The notes: generated by a model from the letters alone, not told the origin. Counted from the stretch's first letter, positions 24,503 to 39,359 are shown. The stretch is 64,000 nt of DNA from Adiantum capillus-veneris (GCA_014529385.2 CM043958.1:141896234-141960233); one strand, 5' to 3'. Made by a program: numbers and translations.

Positions 24503-25157
24503 ACTTATGTGTTGAGCAAGAACTCCATCTCCTTCTCCAAGCATTGAGAAGTGGAGGCCTACATTAACAACTCTTGGCTATGGAATGCAAAGCCAAGAGC
24601 CAAGCTTCAATGGCATGCTCATCTCCTCTACCATGATAATTACTAAGCTAAGCTATGCTATTAGAGTAATTATGTGAGGAGAATACTTCTTTCTCGTAAG
24701 ATACTCTTCTTCCTCTCAATCTTTCCTCATTCCCTGCTAGCTCTCACCATTTTTGAAGGTGTGTGACATCTTGGGACTGAGGCTTGGGACACTAGGTGTG
24801 TTTTTCAAGCATAATTTGGTGCATGAAGCTTCCATCTTCATTGCACCAACGAGTTTTGTCAAGGAACACAAAGATTGTATTGTACAAAAGTCTCCTTTGA
24901 TGGGAGAAGCTATAATACAAAGCCTTTTTGGAGGGGGGACCGGCTCCATGTAAATCCATTCCTCAACTGTTGTCAATTGTTCTACTTCTCTCTCTTTTCA
25001 AGTATTGTCTATTCTAAACTAGCTAGATGTAAATTGCTATGTTGCTTTCTCAAATTAAGTACTCTCTCTATGCTCATTAGGAACTTGTTCTTAATGAAAT
25101 ACTCACTATATTATCAATTTCCGCTACACACAAGTTACTAGTACATTAAATGTTACA
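23647..25157 (+). repeat. LTR-B: 5' LTR of a Ty3/gypsy element
   Basis: About 1,511 bp, starting TGTTTTCATAAA and ending AATGTTACA directly before a tRNA-iMet-type primer site. It aligns over its length with the minus-strand copy at 47008-50560 once the LTR-A inserted there is set aside. Shared blocks include AAATGATTTTCTCAT, GACTGAGGCTTGGGA, AACACAAAGATTGTAT and AGAAGCTATAATACAAA. It contains a 29-bp (AC)n at 24474-24502. The left boundary is inferred from where the similarity between the two copies begins. Confidence 0.8.
24474..24502. repeat. (AC)n microsatellite inside LTR-B
   Basis: 29-bp AC run. The other LTR-B copy has a much shorter CACACAAACACACACA stretch at the matching place. Confidence 0.95.
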
Positions 25158-25158
25158 T

Positions 25159-25170
25159 TGGTATCAAAGC
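25159..25170 (+). other. Primer-binding site (variant tRNA-iMet type)
   Basis: TGGTATCAAAGC one base after LTR-B, one change from the common TGGTATCAGAGC. It confirms both the LTR end and the plus orientation. Confidence 0.85.
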
Positions 25171-25589
25171 TATTGGTTTCTCTTTTCTTGCTCAAGAAGA
25201 GAGTCCCTCAAGCTTGCTACAAATGGTTGGTGTTATTAATTGCAAACGAGTAAGTAGAATAGGGATTTTTCATCCTTGAAGCACGCCTGCTTTATGCAGT
25301 TAGCGGGGATACCGTTGAGAGCTATGGTCTTAATAATGGAGTCCTATCATGGGCTTGCCTTTGGCTTAACCATTATTGAGCTATTAGAAGCTTGACAGGA
25401 ACCGTTGCTATCTTGGCTCTTCTAAACCCTCTCTTCTATTCCTTGCAATTAATAATATTTGAGCCACGAGTATAGATGCTTGAGTGCTTATCTTTGAAGG
25501 TAAAGAGGAGTAGCAACTAGGGCTTGAATTGAAAAAGTACAAGTAAAAATTTACACCTAAAATTTGCTAGTATGGCTAACGAGGGAAAG

Positions 25590-26520
25590 AGATTGAAATG
25601 AATGTTAATAGCTTTGATTTTGCTAATGAAAGAGTTACTAATGATGCCCCTATGCTTGTAAACTATCTTGTTTCTAGGCTTCAACAAGCCCTGGGCAATC
25701 CAACCCTCCAAGGTGAAGTGCTATAGCAATTGTGCATGCATGGTATTCTCCAAACTCCCCACCAAGAAGAGAGAGTACCTAGAAAAGCTCCTAGTGAGAC
25801 TTCCAAAAGGGGACTCTCTCCGATAAGGAAAGAATAGGAGGATCTGTATGAAGGGCTCAAAAACTTACTAATCAATGAGGCATCTCCCTCCCAAAGGAGA
25901 ATCCAAGTTTCAACTGTAGAGATCCCACCAAAAGAACGAGAAAGAAGTGAGTCTCCTGCCACCTCGACGGAGATGGCTCCACGAAGATGGCAGGAAAAAC
26001 GCTCTCCAACACCCCCTAAACGGAGAAGACCATCACATACTTCTCTTCACCACAATTCAAAGAGGGAAGAGAGAAAACAAGAGAAGAAATCCATCTTCTT
26101 CATCCTCTTCCTCTTCTGAAGAAAGTGATGGTGTAGACAAGGAGGAACAAGGGAAGAAAAAGGCGAGAAAGAGGTCACCCTCTTCTCCATCCTCCTCATA
26201 CTCTCCCTCTTCTGAAGAAAGTGATGGTGCAGCTATTGAACCACCCAAAAGAAGAGGGCGCCTGGAAAAGGTCTTCCAAGCTCAAAAATTTCAAAGAGGG
26301 AGGAAAAAACATCTTTTTCCTCACCTACAATGGCACCTTTGGTGCTACGAACAAAGTCTTGGCCTTTATCCAACAATTCGATGCGGCGTTTGGAGATGAG
26401 GGCTTCATGGAGTCCTCTAAGCTACGTCATGTAGCTATGCATTTTCAAAAGTCCGCCAGGAAATGGTGGTCTAGCCTACGAGAATATCTGAGGATATGGC
26501 GGAGTATTTTAACTCCCAAA
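25590..26520 (+). pseudogene. Ty3/gypsy gag relic with Ser/Lys-rich linker
   Basis: Plus strand, 430 bp after the primer site. It starts near MNVNSFDFANERVTNDAPML, then passes a basic/serine-rich linker (PPKRRRPSH; SSSSSSSSEESDG; a repeated SPSSEESDG). It then enters a retrotransposon gag core, NIFFLTYNGTFGATNKVLAF, QQFDAAFGDEG, KLRHVAMHFQKSARKWWSSL. The KLxxxAxxxxxxAxxWWxxL signature is typical of gypsy gag. Frame changes near 26095 and 26300 and an in-frame stop near 25720 show decay. The PR/RT part is missing: the gag core ends at about 26520 and a tandem repeat begins at 26611. Confidence 0.75.
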
Positions 26521-26610
26521 GGCCAAGCACCATATTTGCGGTCATACACCATGCTATGGTGGGTTCAAGAATCAACTTTCAAGAAGGGGCTGTTAGGTAA
26601 AGGCGGTGCA

Positions 26611-27035
26611 CCTCACCGTGCTTTACTCGTGTCCGCCGGCCAGTGTCCGGCCAGTGTCCGGCTGCCCACATTTATCTCCTTATTCTTTATACATACAAAG
26701 AATAAGGAGCTCTCACTCACATTCTCACATGGTACTCACACAGTGAGATTTGGGAGCTCCACCCCACATCCTGTGTCGTTCTCTCTCTCTCCTTCTCACT
26801 CTCCGCACACGCATCGCATCCGCGCACTCACAATTGTCCTCACCGTGCTTTACTCGTGTCCGTCGGCCAGTGTCCGGCTGCCCACATTTATCTCCTTATT
26901 CTTTATACATACAAAGAATAAGGATCTCTCACTCACATTCTCACATGATGCTCACACAGTGAGATTTGGGAGCTCCACCCACATCCTGTGTACTCTCTCT
27001 CTCTCTCTCCCCTTCGCACTCTCTGCAAACGTGTG
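26611..27035. repeat. 227-bp tandem repeat (two copies) with internal hairpin
   Basis: CCTCACCGTGCTTTACTCGT begins copy 1 at 26611 and copy 2 at 26838; the copies are nearly identical. Each carries a perfect stem CCTTATTCTTT / AAAGAATAAGG (26678-26707 and 26894-26923) and a CAGTGTCCGGC minisatellite word (twice in copy 1, once in copy 2). GC-richer than its surroundings. It may be the LTR or core of a short non-autonomous element; no target duplication was found. Confidence 0.85.
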
Positions 27036-27039
27036 GTAA

Positions 27040-27960
27040 GGTTTGTGAATTCTGAGGATTGGGCAATGGCTATCTATTTGATTGCAATGTGGTGTTGTAA
27101 TCATCTGAGAAGGGATTTGTAGATTTTCTAGGGGTTTCTAAGGGCTTTTGCTTCTCTTCAGAAGCATGTGCCAATAGTTCTAGAATTATCACTCTCCCTA
27201 CACCTTTTGGGTGAACTGGCTCATATTCTTGTCCGTACTTATCGAGACAAAAATGATATGGGTTCCAGTTGCAGAATCATATGAAAACAATTACATGACT
27301 TTGTCTTTGCTTTATTCATTCACATGGGGTTCCATGCAATGGGAGACTTTGTCTTTGCTTAATTCATTCACATGGGGTTCCATGCAATGGCAGACTCTCC
27401 CATCCCCATGCTTGTAAATCCCAATATTTTTGTGAATTGTAGCCACTCTCACTACTCTCTTGTCATGAATGTAGAAGGCTCCACGAAGAGTGAGTTTAGG
27501 AGGCAATTCTTGGATTTCCATAACCATCTTCCCTTTTGCTACTTTGTCTCCGTTTCGATTGTAAATTTTTGGGTCTTTGTCAATGAGGTAGTGGTTTCCC
27601 TCCTCATCGTGGAACCTATTTCCATCATCATTTACTACAATCAATGCTAATCCTCTAGCTGGCCTTTCTTCAATACACATACATCGATGTCCTTGAACAT
27701 CCGCATACACTAGGGCTCCATGGGAATTTGTTCCCTTTAGGAAGATTGTCGTGTATTTTGGTATGTTCAAGGGTTTTTGGGAGGTGCTACCTCCCATAGT
27801 CCCTTACTGTTGGAAACCTCCAAGTTGTTGATTAGCCATACAATGATATGATTCTTCGAAAGAGGTGTCAGTATCACTTCCCTCTTCTATGATTGGTGCT
27901 AACAAATTTATCCTTGCTTGGTTTAAACTCTCTTTTGTTGATACTAAACTGATTTGGTCT
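27040..27960 (-). pseudogene. Retroelement gag-like ORF region (family unknown)
   Basis: On the minus strand an upstream frame reads SLVSTKESLNQARI, then IIEEGSDTDTSFEESYHC, and reaches a stop. A 161-codon ORF (27312-27797) follows immediately, starting MGGSTSQKPLNIPKYTTIFL, with several acidic/basic segments and HYLIDKDPKIYNRNGDKVAK. The frame continues, shifted, below 27300 as LDKYGQEYEPVHPKGVGRVI. The 161-residue protein ends in a 16-residue tandem duplication (HCMEPHVNE twice) caused by a 48-bp DNA repeat. The opening stretch is closely matched at 54209-54300 (SLVSTEESVTQARL...IIEEG), downstream of another LTR and leader, which is why I call it gag-like. I do not recognise the domain. Confidence 0.5.
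27299..27394. repeat. 48-bp tandem duplication in the gag-like ORF
   Basis: ACTTTGTCTTTGCTTTATTC... and ACTTTGTCTTTGCTTAATTC..., each ending CATGCAATGG, sit head to tail with two or three mismatches. Because 48 is a multiple of 3, the reading frame is kept. Confidence 0.92.
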
Positions 27961-28738
27961 CCTCCCACTCTCTAATCTCTTTGAAGACACCTACTGGATC
28001 TCAAATTCATTAAATCTTCCACACAAACAACTATCAACCCAAACCTCTTACCTTAGAAATCTATTGCTACTGTCCTTGCTCTGGCTTGCTTTCAAACCAT
28101 TTTTTTGAGTTGTAACATACTTTGCAGGATCCTTGGTTCTGGCTATTTGTACAAAACTTTCAACTCTGTAATTTTTTGTCAAAATAGTGATTCCCACTTT
28201 AGTACTCTACAGTGTTGATCGGTATAGTTAGAGGGTTAATCCCAATCAAATAAATGTATATAAGGACTTGACTCCCTAAGTGAGCTCTATGCATTGTTTT
28301 GAAAAGACAGATGGGATCCTAGGGTCACAAGGAATACTCTTGGCTGGTTAAAACCTCTGTCTAGCTCCTATCTTTGCCAGGAGACTTCATAAGCGTATGA
28401 TGTCTACCTGGTCAAGATTGACCCAAACTTTGGGTTTAGACTCTCCTTCATAATGCTTTATTCACCCCAAGTTTAGTTTTGTGATTTTGACACTCCTTGG
28501 CAGGTCTATCACACCTAATTTTGTCTTAGCTGTCTGCTGTCAGATTCTCTCAGAGGTTTTCTAAGTCAAAGATGATCCAAATTGGATAAACTTGGTCTCT
28601 AGGCTTGTTTTGTGGTGCTAAACACTCTTGTAATCTTTGATGTCTTTGCCGATAAGCTCAAAAAAACATGTAAAACCTCCTATGTGGTCAATTGCAGATT
28701 AGTTGCACCTCCAGATTTGTCTAGGAGACATCATACGT
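27961..28738 (-). other. Leader-like non-coding sequence with the palindrome AGACwTCATAMGC
   Basis: Non-coding on both strands. It contains one 24-bp imperfect palindrome at 28382-28405 (AGACTTCATAAG / CGTATGATGTCT) and a half-copy, AGACATCATACGT, at 28726-28738 ending exactly at the LTR-A junction. The same palindrome family occurs four times in the leader at 52.8-53.7 kb, so this is probably a retroelement leader for the gag-like ORF, into which LTR-A was inserted. Confidence 0.5.
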
Positions 28739-28943
28739 TGTCGAGAAATTTGCGGTCTTGCCAGGAAAGCACCGGGCTTATGGCTGTGAGAGTTTGTGAG
28801 AGAACTCAACAAAAACTATATGAAGGAGTTAAACCATAGATGCCATGAAGACTAGGGTTTGGAAAGAAGTGCAATCAAAGAAGACTCACCCTTTCTCTCT
28901 TGCACTCACACACACACACAAAGAAAGAACGCAAAAGAGAATG

Positions 28944-29156
28944 TCAAAACAATACGAAGATGAAAACATCAAGGCTATGGTCATATCGTATCATGGGTAA
29001 TATGAAAGGGTTAATGGATGAGTTAATGGCATTCAATCTTGGCTGACCAAATAGGCTACGAATTGTTCTTTGGAATTGTAGTTTTGTGCTTACCATAATA
29101 TATATATTTTGTCTAGTGATTGGAATTAATTGTGTGTACAAATCCTCTTGGTTCAT
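28944..29156 (-). CDS. LTR-A small ORF B (70 codons), unknown function
   Basis: ATG-initiated. It starts in the last four bases of ORF A (ATGA overlap). The protein starts MNQEDLYTQLI and contains KLQFQ, the central LFGQPRLN, PFILPMIRYD and SLDVFIFVLF. It is a homologue of ORF A: 22 identities in 46 gap-free positions (K..FQ, LFG, RLN, ILP, I.Y, S.DV). The copy in the other LTR-A (49962-50174) differs at one residue (Pro/Arg). It could be translated by reinitiation or leaky scanning on LTR-derived RNA, but expression is not shown. Only two copies, both recent, support conservation between elements; the stronger evidence is ORF A versus ORF B. Confidence 0.45.
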   Translation of the reverse strand: MNQEDLYTQLIPITRQNIYIMVSTKLQFQRTIRSLFGQPRLNAINSSINPFILPMIRYDHSLDVFIFVLF

Positions 29157-29371
29157 AGCAAGATAACTACGCTTACATCAAAAGAAAAATTATAGTCTAT
29201 GAGAGGTAGTATGATGGGATCCGGTGATAGAAGTATTTCATTGAGCCTTTCAGGGCCGAAGAGAAACACTATACGTTGTTGAAAGTGTATTTTACGGCTA
29301 ATCCATACGTTAATTCTAATAGATCGTACAGAGTGAAAGCGATAGAAATGATCATCATGTGGGTTATTCAT
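29153..29371 (-). CDS. LTR-A small ORF A (72 codons), unknown function
   Basis: ATG-initiated, about 540 bases downstream of the LTR TATA box on the element strand. It starts MNNPHDDHFYRFHS and contains KIHFQQRIVF, LFGPERLN, PIILPLIDY and FDVSVVILL. No signal peptide or known motif; the C-terminal 15 residues are hydrophobic. Between ORF A and ORF B many matched residues use different synonymous codons (LFG as ctc-ttc-ggc versus cta-ttt-ggt; RLN as agg-ctc-aat versus aga-ttg-aat), which suggests selection on the protein. The stop overlaps the ORF B start. Confidence 0.45.
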   Translation of the reverse strand: MNNPHDDHFYRFHSVRSIRINVWISRKIHFQQRIVFLFGPERLNEILLSPDPIILPLIDYNFSFDVSVVILL

Positions 29372-29907
29372 CTAGGATAGTATGTGAGAAATGTAGATAT
29401 GAGAGAAGTGAAGAGATGAGAAGTTTCCCTCCCAAGCCCTATTCTTGCCCGTAGGCAATAAGGATACTGCGGGGAGAGATGTACCTGTAGCAAAGAGAAC
29501 CTAGAGAGGATGAATGAATGGGAGAGATAGGTTTGGTTAAGGAGATGAGATTAGATACATATATATAAGTTGGATTAGAGATGAAAATGAAAACAACAAG
29601 AAATCAAGAAAACATCAATGTAGAACACATCTTACTTGAAACCCTTCGGCACCATTATTGATGGAGAGAGAAGAAGAGTGGATAATTCCACTTTGATTGA
29701 TACGCCAAGTACAACACCTTCTTTGATTAGAGTTGATCCTCCAAGGATGGCGTACAAGAATGGCTAGTTTTCCTCTAGGAGAAAGTGTAGGCTTGGGCTT
29801 ATGTTAATGGGGCTAAGTACAATTAGGCATTACTACTCACTCCCTCAAGAATTCCTCTCATCAATGGTTTGAATGCTTGAGTTCCTTCCAAGGAAGAAGA
29901 GGTCCCC

Positions 29908-29914
29908 TTTTATA
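29908..29914 (-). promoter_or_regulatory. LTR-A TATA box
   Basis: TATAAAA on the minus strand in the context CACCTATAAAAGGGGACC, a good plant core-promoter match in the U3 part of the LTR. The same sequence is in the other copy at 49204-49210. Confidence 0.7.
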
Positions 29915-30739
29915 GGTGAAGGGAACCCACAAGGGTTTACACAAGAAGAGAGGAGCCAGTGTGAACAGGAATTGGAAAAGTTGGAAATGAGCTGTCCCTG
30001 CATGATGTGGGCAGACTGGGGTCCAGTATTTTGATCATATCTCCTCAACCGTAGCTCCAAATAAAAAAGTAAAAATATGGGCAGAAACTTCAGCTCATTA
30101 GCTACGATTTTCATTTTAAAATCATTCTCCAATTCGGATTGGAACCTTGTGTAAAAAATTCATCAAAATAGGGTCCATTTATGGCAGCAAAAGTCTTCAT
30201 GTGGTCTCCTTAGCCTTGACTTTCATTTAATTCCCAAGGACACCTCATGCCATATGAAAGCATGACATTTCTCCTTGACAAAGTTTTGTAACCATGCTTG
30301 CAATAATGCATTAAAATAAGTGTATCTTTGAAATCATGCCACCTAGTGTCCCACTAGGATTTGATTCTCTCCTAGTAGCTATTTAAAAAGAAATATAAGA
30401 AAAGTATAAAAAATACATAGAATATATATATATTGGAGTTTACCCTAGATATAGGATCTAGATAGGGTGTGAAATGATAATGAAATAGTAGAAATAAAGA
30501 ATCAATGCTTTTTGCCCCAAGTTAAAGAGGCGGAGCTATTGACACTTTTCCCATAGTATTTTTTGATGGTAAAGTAAGAATACATTACCCTTGAGATAAA
30601 TAATAAGATGAGATAGAAAGTTTATTTTTATACTTACATATGCATATGTACATTATAGAAAATATAATTATGTATCTAAAAAGTTACAAGATAACTCTTG
30701 TAGCATGTGTTCCCACTATGTACATGTCACAGCACGACA

Positions 30740-30751
30740 TCCACCCCCTCT
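30740..30751 (-). other. Polypurine tract of the LTR-A gypsy element
   Basis: The minus strand reads AGAGGGGGTGGA directly before the TGTCG start of LTR-A and 46 bases after the pol stop. This ties LTR-A to the pol ORF. Confidence 0.85.
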
Positions 30752-30797
30752 AAACCTGCACATCCTCCGGTATGTGCCAAATTATTTCTTTGTAAGA

Positions 30798-33440
30798 TCA
30801 GCCCTCTTGTACATCTTCCTTGCTTTCATCTTCACTGGATGATTCCAGAGCTTCATTTTCACTTTGATCTTCACCTGTGTTTTGCTCTTCTTCCTCATGA
30901 GCATTTTCTGGATCATTGTCTCCTCTTCTCTTAAACATTTTGATCCTTTTTCCTGCAATGGGAATCTTTACTTCTGTGCCATCTAGTTCAGACAAGCTGT
31001 AAGTAGCATTTTCATGCACATGTTTTACAACATATGGTCCAAACCATCTTTTTGAAAACTTACGCATGACTGTGTGTTGGTTATCAAGGCTACTATCATA
31101 CACTAAAACCCAGTCACCTTTGTCAATTGCTTTGCTCCTGAGTCGATGTCGCTTATCAAAATAGTCCTTGTTTTTCAACCTTGCATTTTTGAGTCGTTCT
31201 TTTGCAGCTTCAATGTCTCCAGGTCTTCTCTCTAGCTGCCTTATACGCAGTGCAAGGAGATCTTCCCTACTAAGCCCCTCTTGCCAAGGTAGTACATTCC
31301 ATGTAGGAATTGTATCTTCAATCGGCATCACTGGCTTTTGACCATACATTAGCTCCGCAGGCATGTAGCCAGTTACTGAGCTATGTGTTGTACGATCAGC
31401 CCATAAAGCATATGGTAACAGTTTTGGCCACTCACCAACTCTTCCTTCGCAAGCCTTGGCCAAAGCTTTGATGATAGGAGGATGCCCTCTTTCACTCTTT
31501 CCATTGCCTTCAGGGTTGTAAGCTGTAGTAAGAGAAAGCTTGATCCCTAATCTAGAAAAGAACTCCCTTGCTTCTTCGGCATCCAGTTCACCTCGATCTG
31601 CAGTGATTTTTCCCACACAACCATAACGGCAAATCACCTCATCAAGAAGGAATTTGCACACAGCTTCTGTGGTCTTAGCTCTTAATGCTCTTCCTTCAAC
31701 CTGGTTAGTTAGGTCCTCTCGTGCAAGAACCAAGTATCTCATCTGCCAGAGTTCTAAAGGCATCGTGATTAGATCCACAACCCATTTATAGTGCATGGCT
31801 AGTGGATATGTAGGGTGCAATCCATCACGATGTCGAACATTTGAATACATTTGACAAGTTACACATGACTCTACAAACTGAGATACATCTTTATACATAC
31901 CCTTCCACCAGTATTTTTCTTTCAACTTGGAGAAGGTTGCCCACTATTTTTCTTTCAACTTGGAGAAGGTTGCCCACACACCCCTGTGTCCAGCCCATAG
32001 ACTCTCATGAAACTCTTGCATGAGCTTTACTTGAGTCTCTTTTTTACATGTAACCCGTTGTGGTGTAGCACCCTTTTGTTTAGGATGCTTCCACAAGTAG
32101 CCATCCCTTAAAAAGTACCCATATGCTTTTTTGCGTATCCTCTTGAATTCTTGTTCAGACCAATCATCCTGTTTTGTTAGAGTACTCAAGTACCTTCCAA
32201 TAGAAATCCAATCACCTTCATAAAGTTCTTTCAAGAACAATTCAAGTGAATTAGTCATGCAGACATTGTTACCTTTGACATGAGAGATAGAATAGAATTT
32301 TGTGCCTACATCATCTCCCTCATCAATCATTTGTGACTCATCTTCATACCTTGCCCTTGATAGCATATCTGCCACTGTATTGTCTTTACCTGCAATGTGC
32401 TTAAACTCGGGATTTAAGGACTTAATGTAGGCAATCCACCGCAACATAGCAATGTCTGGTGTTGAGCAGCTTGTAATCATCCCAAGAAGTGGTAGACAAT
32501 CTGTTTCTACAACCACACATGCACCAATTAGGTACTCTTTCCCACTTTTCAAGGCTGTAACCATACCCCATAACTCTCTCTTTATCTGTGGATAGTTTCT
32601 TTGGCGAGCACTTAGTACCTTTGCTCCAAATCTTACCACATACCTGTGTCCTTCTTTGTCATCTTGCCCTATTGCCCATCCAATCCCTGTAGGACTGGTA
32701 TCTACTGTCACAATCACTGGCCTTTGACACTCATAGTCTACCTTTCTCAAAGTCGTTGCTGACTGGAGTAACTCCTTTAGCTTTTTCATGGATTTTACAT
32801 GTGCTTCTGTCCATTTAAACTTTTGATTCTTTCTAAGCAGCTGATAAAGAGGATCAGCTACATGTGCATAATGTGGAATCCAAATAACATAGAAGACACA
32901 TGCTCCCAGAAACCTTCTAACCTCAGTGATGCTAGTGCATGTTTCTTTCATTCTTTGGATGGCATCTACCTTTGATGGACAAGGTTTCCTACCATATGGC
33001 CCGCACATGTGCCCCACAATGAGCACTTCTTTGACACCAAACATAGACTTTTTCCCTGACAATGTAAGATTCACTTCTTCCAACTTAGACAAAATTTTAT
33101 CACAATCATTTATGTGATTTACCACAAACGTGAGACATCCCTTGAGATCCAAAGCTTCATCTTTGTCAGTTTCTTCACATCCTTTGATAGGCAAATCATC
33201 AATGAAAGGCATTGTGATTTGAGGAATAAAGTCACGTAAGACCTTATTCATCCCATTCATCATATGTGCAACCGAGTTGGTTGCTCCCTGTGGCAAGGTA
33301 CACATCCTTACCAAACCCAAAGGTGTCCTCATGGTTGTCAAGTCTCTGCTTTCGATTGCAAGCTGAAATTGATCATACCCTGAGTAGAGATCCCCCATTG
33401 AGTAGATTGCCCTCCCTGCAAACGCCTCTGCAGTCATCAA
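30798..33440 (-). pseudogene. Ty3/gypsy pol: RT (partial), RNase H, integrase, with one in-frame stop
   Basis: Two abutting frames (31944-33440, 498 codons; 30798-31925, 375 codons) lie in the same reading frame, separated by one TAG. Order on the minus strand: C-terminal two-thirds of RT (DLYSGYDQFQLAIESRD, LPQGATNSVAHMMNG, and FIDD at about 33196-33207 in place of YLDD); RNase H (VIVTVDTSPTGIGWAIGQD, IKRELWG, VETDCLPLL); integrase zinc-binding region (HESLWAGH ... CVTCQ); integrase core with VDLITMP, TADRGE and GNGKSERGH (second D and E 34 residues apart); GPY/F module (KRWFGPYVVKHV); acidic tail. No chromodomain is seen. The stop comes from a 33-bp tandem duplication. The 5' end of RT, protease and gag are missing at about 33440, so the copy is truncated. 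It otherwise lacks decay and is probably young. Confidence 0.92.
31912..31977. repeat. 33-bp tandem duplication in the integrase coding region
   Basis: TATTTTTCTTTCAACTTGGA... ending GTTGCCCAC occurs at 31912-31944 and 31945-31977 with no mismatch. On the coding strand it repeats WATFSKLKEK, and the junction makes a TAG where the next codon would be TAC (Tyr). Confidence 0.97.
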
Positions 33441-33684
33441 TTCTCAACATGCATGATCCTAATGTGGATCTCTTCTCGTTGTGATTCTACTGATATGAAG
33501 AAACCTCAAAACAGACACATGATTTGCAAGATAATTCACTCAGAAGCTTGAGGGAGCTCGCCCTGTGAGATGGAACTGAAAACTCGCAAGCTTGGCATTG
33601 GTGCACAACCCTCACCATTGTTAACTCGCTGGTGGTGTCATCTTTGCAATGACTACTTCGTAGCATGCACAAAGAAGAGATAAG

Positions 33685-33686
<2 letters not shown>

Positions 33687-33753
<67 letters not shown>

Positions 33754-33759
33754 CCCCTC
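33687..33759. repeat. (CT)n microsatellite
   Basis: CT run with one TTT interruption, close to the broken 5' end of the gypsy pol. Confidence 0.95.
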
Positions 33760-33760
33760 T

Positions 33761-37939
<4,179 letters not shown>

Positions 37940-38026
<87 letters not shown>
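37940..38026. repeat. (CA)n microsatellite, 87 bp
   Basis: Uninterrupted CA run. Confidence 0.98.
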
Positions 38027-38027
<1 letters not shown>

Positions 38028-38212
38028 CTGATATTGCAGATTGACGGGATATGATCCTCTCTCTTCTGTCTTTGCTCACAGGTCCCTGTTGAGGTTTATC
38101 TATGTGAGTTAATCCCATGCTCATCGGTTTTTGCTACACAGCTTCCTTGATTGATGTCTTTCTTTGTGTATTTTGCTCTATGCGTGTGCATGCACTCTAT
38201 CTCTCTCTTGTG

Positions 38213-38315
<103 letters not shown>

Positions 38316-38700
38316 CTAGAATGGTAACTACTTCAGAGAAATTTGTTTATGCGGGCTTGTTCACCCTAGTACTTCATTCACAAAATCAAAATGCTAGAGG
38401 TTGGGATGACATAATCTTTGCCCTATCAATCCATGATGCAGACACTGGATACTCTGCCTACCTTGGCCTATGGTTACGTGGTACACACTAGATATGGGTG
38501 AGCATAGATGAACAACGGGTAGTAACCTCCTCAATCATCTTTGGAATGATGATTCCCAGATGCGTACTCTTCAACACTAATATGATGCAAGTGATATGGA
38601 TGGCATGGTGACGTACACACTACGATAAAGCTATGGACCAACAGGTAGGTGCTTTAGCGCCTACTTAGAAATGGTTGTGGTTTATTAGTATTGTTACATG

Positions 38701-38716
38701 CTCTCTCTCTCTCTCT

Positions 38717-38788
<72 letters not shown>
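38701..38788. repeat. (CT)n-(CA)n compound microsatellite
   Basis: CT run with one AA interruption (38701-38747), then CA (38748-38788). This is the third CT-to-CA junction within 2 kb. Confidence 0.96.
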
Positions 38789-38790
<2 letters not shown>

Positions 38791-39019
38791 TAAGAATTGA
38801 TAATTAAGATAACTTAAATAACTTTGGCCAGTCTCTTTTTTATTTTCAATAAAATTTCAAAAAATCATCATTCCACCTTTAGTAAAAGGTTTTAATTAAC
38901 AAGAGATTGAGGACCGTTTTGTGAAGTAGTTTAGCTTCTATCTTGACACACAATTAGATAGAAAACATCATTTAAAGATATATTTTGATGAAAAAGTTCA
39001 AAATTGAGCAATCCACTTA

Positions 39020-39230
39020 TGTTGGAATTAGGGTTGCAAGGATGCACACACAGCTTGGGGAAGATGAAGAAGTTCAAGCTGCACAACAGAGAGTGTGTTG
39101 CTTAGTGAGAAAATATAAAGATAAGTTAGCCCTAAAGTGATGGATGAATATACAATGCACAAGGGAAAAAACCCTCTAGTAGTGGGGGAAAGAGTACCCT
39201 AGTGTTCCTAAGTGTGGTCACACACATCAC
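39020..39230 (-). repeat. Presumed 3' LTR of copia element 1
   Basis: TGTTGGAATTAGGGTTGC starts at 39020, giving a ...CCAACA end on the element strand. It matches the orphan fragment at 19837-20053 along its length. Its position just downstream of the RNase H relic on the minus strand fits a 3' LTR. The inner boundary is not resolved; about 39230 is where the similarity ends. Confidence 0.65.
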
Positions 39231-39359
39231 TGCCCATATATGGTAAAAAATCCCCCTTGGGAGTGATGCAGTGAACAAAAGCTGCTATATATAGTGTATA
39301 GAGAAGTTCCAAGCCCTAAGGACATGATCAATCCACAAAGGGAAGCAAGCCCAAAGCTT

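Larger units (their letters stand above)
28739..30739 (-). repeat. LTR-A: 3' LTR of a Ty3/gypsy element (2001 bp)
   Basis: Oriented minus, with ends TGTCG...CGACA forming a perfect 5-bp inverted repeat. A polypurine tract and gypsy pol lie directly upstream on the same strand. It is nearly identical to the solo copy at 48385-50379 in inverted orientation. The main differences are a 6-bp indel (near 29968) and a handful of substitutions, so the two are young relative to each other. It contains a TATA box and the paired small ORFs described below. No primer site follows on the left, so the sequence there probably belongs to an older element. Confidence 0.92.

Noticed and set aside
25947-26399. 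150-codon Ser/Arg-rich ORF as an SR-type splicing factor
   Set aside because: The SR-rich stretch is the linker of a gypsy gag. The upstream and downstream frames continue into gag sequence following an LTR and primer site.
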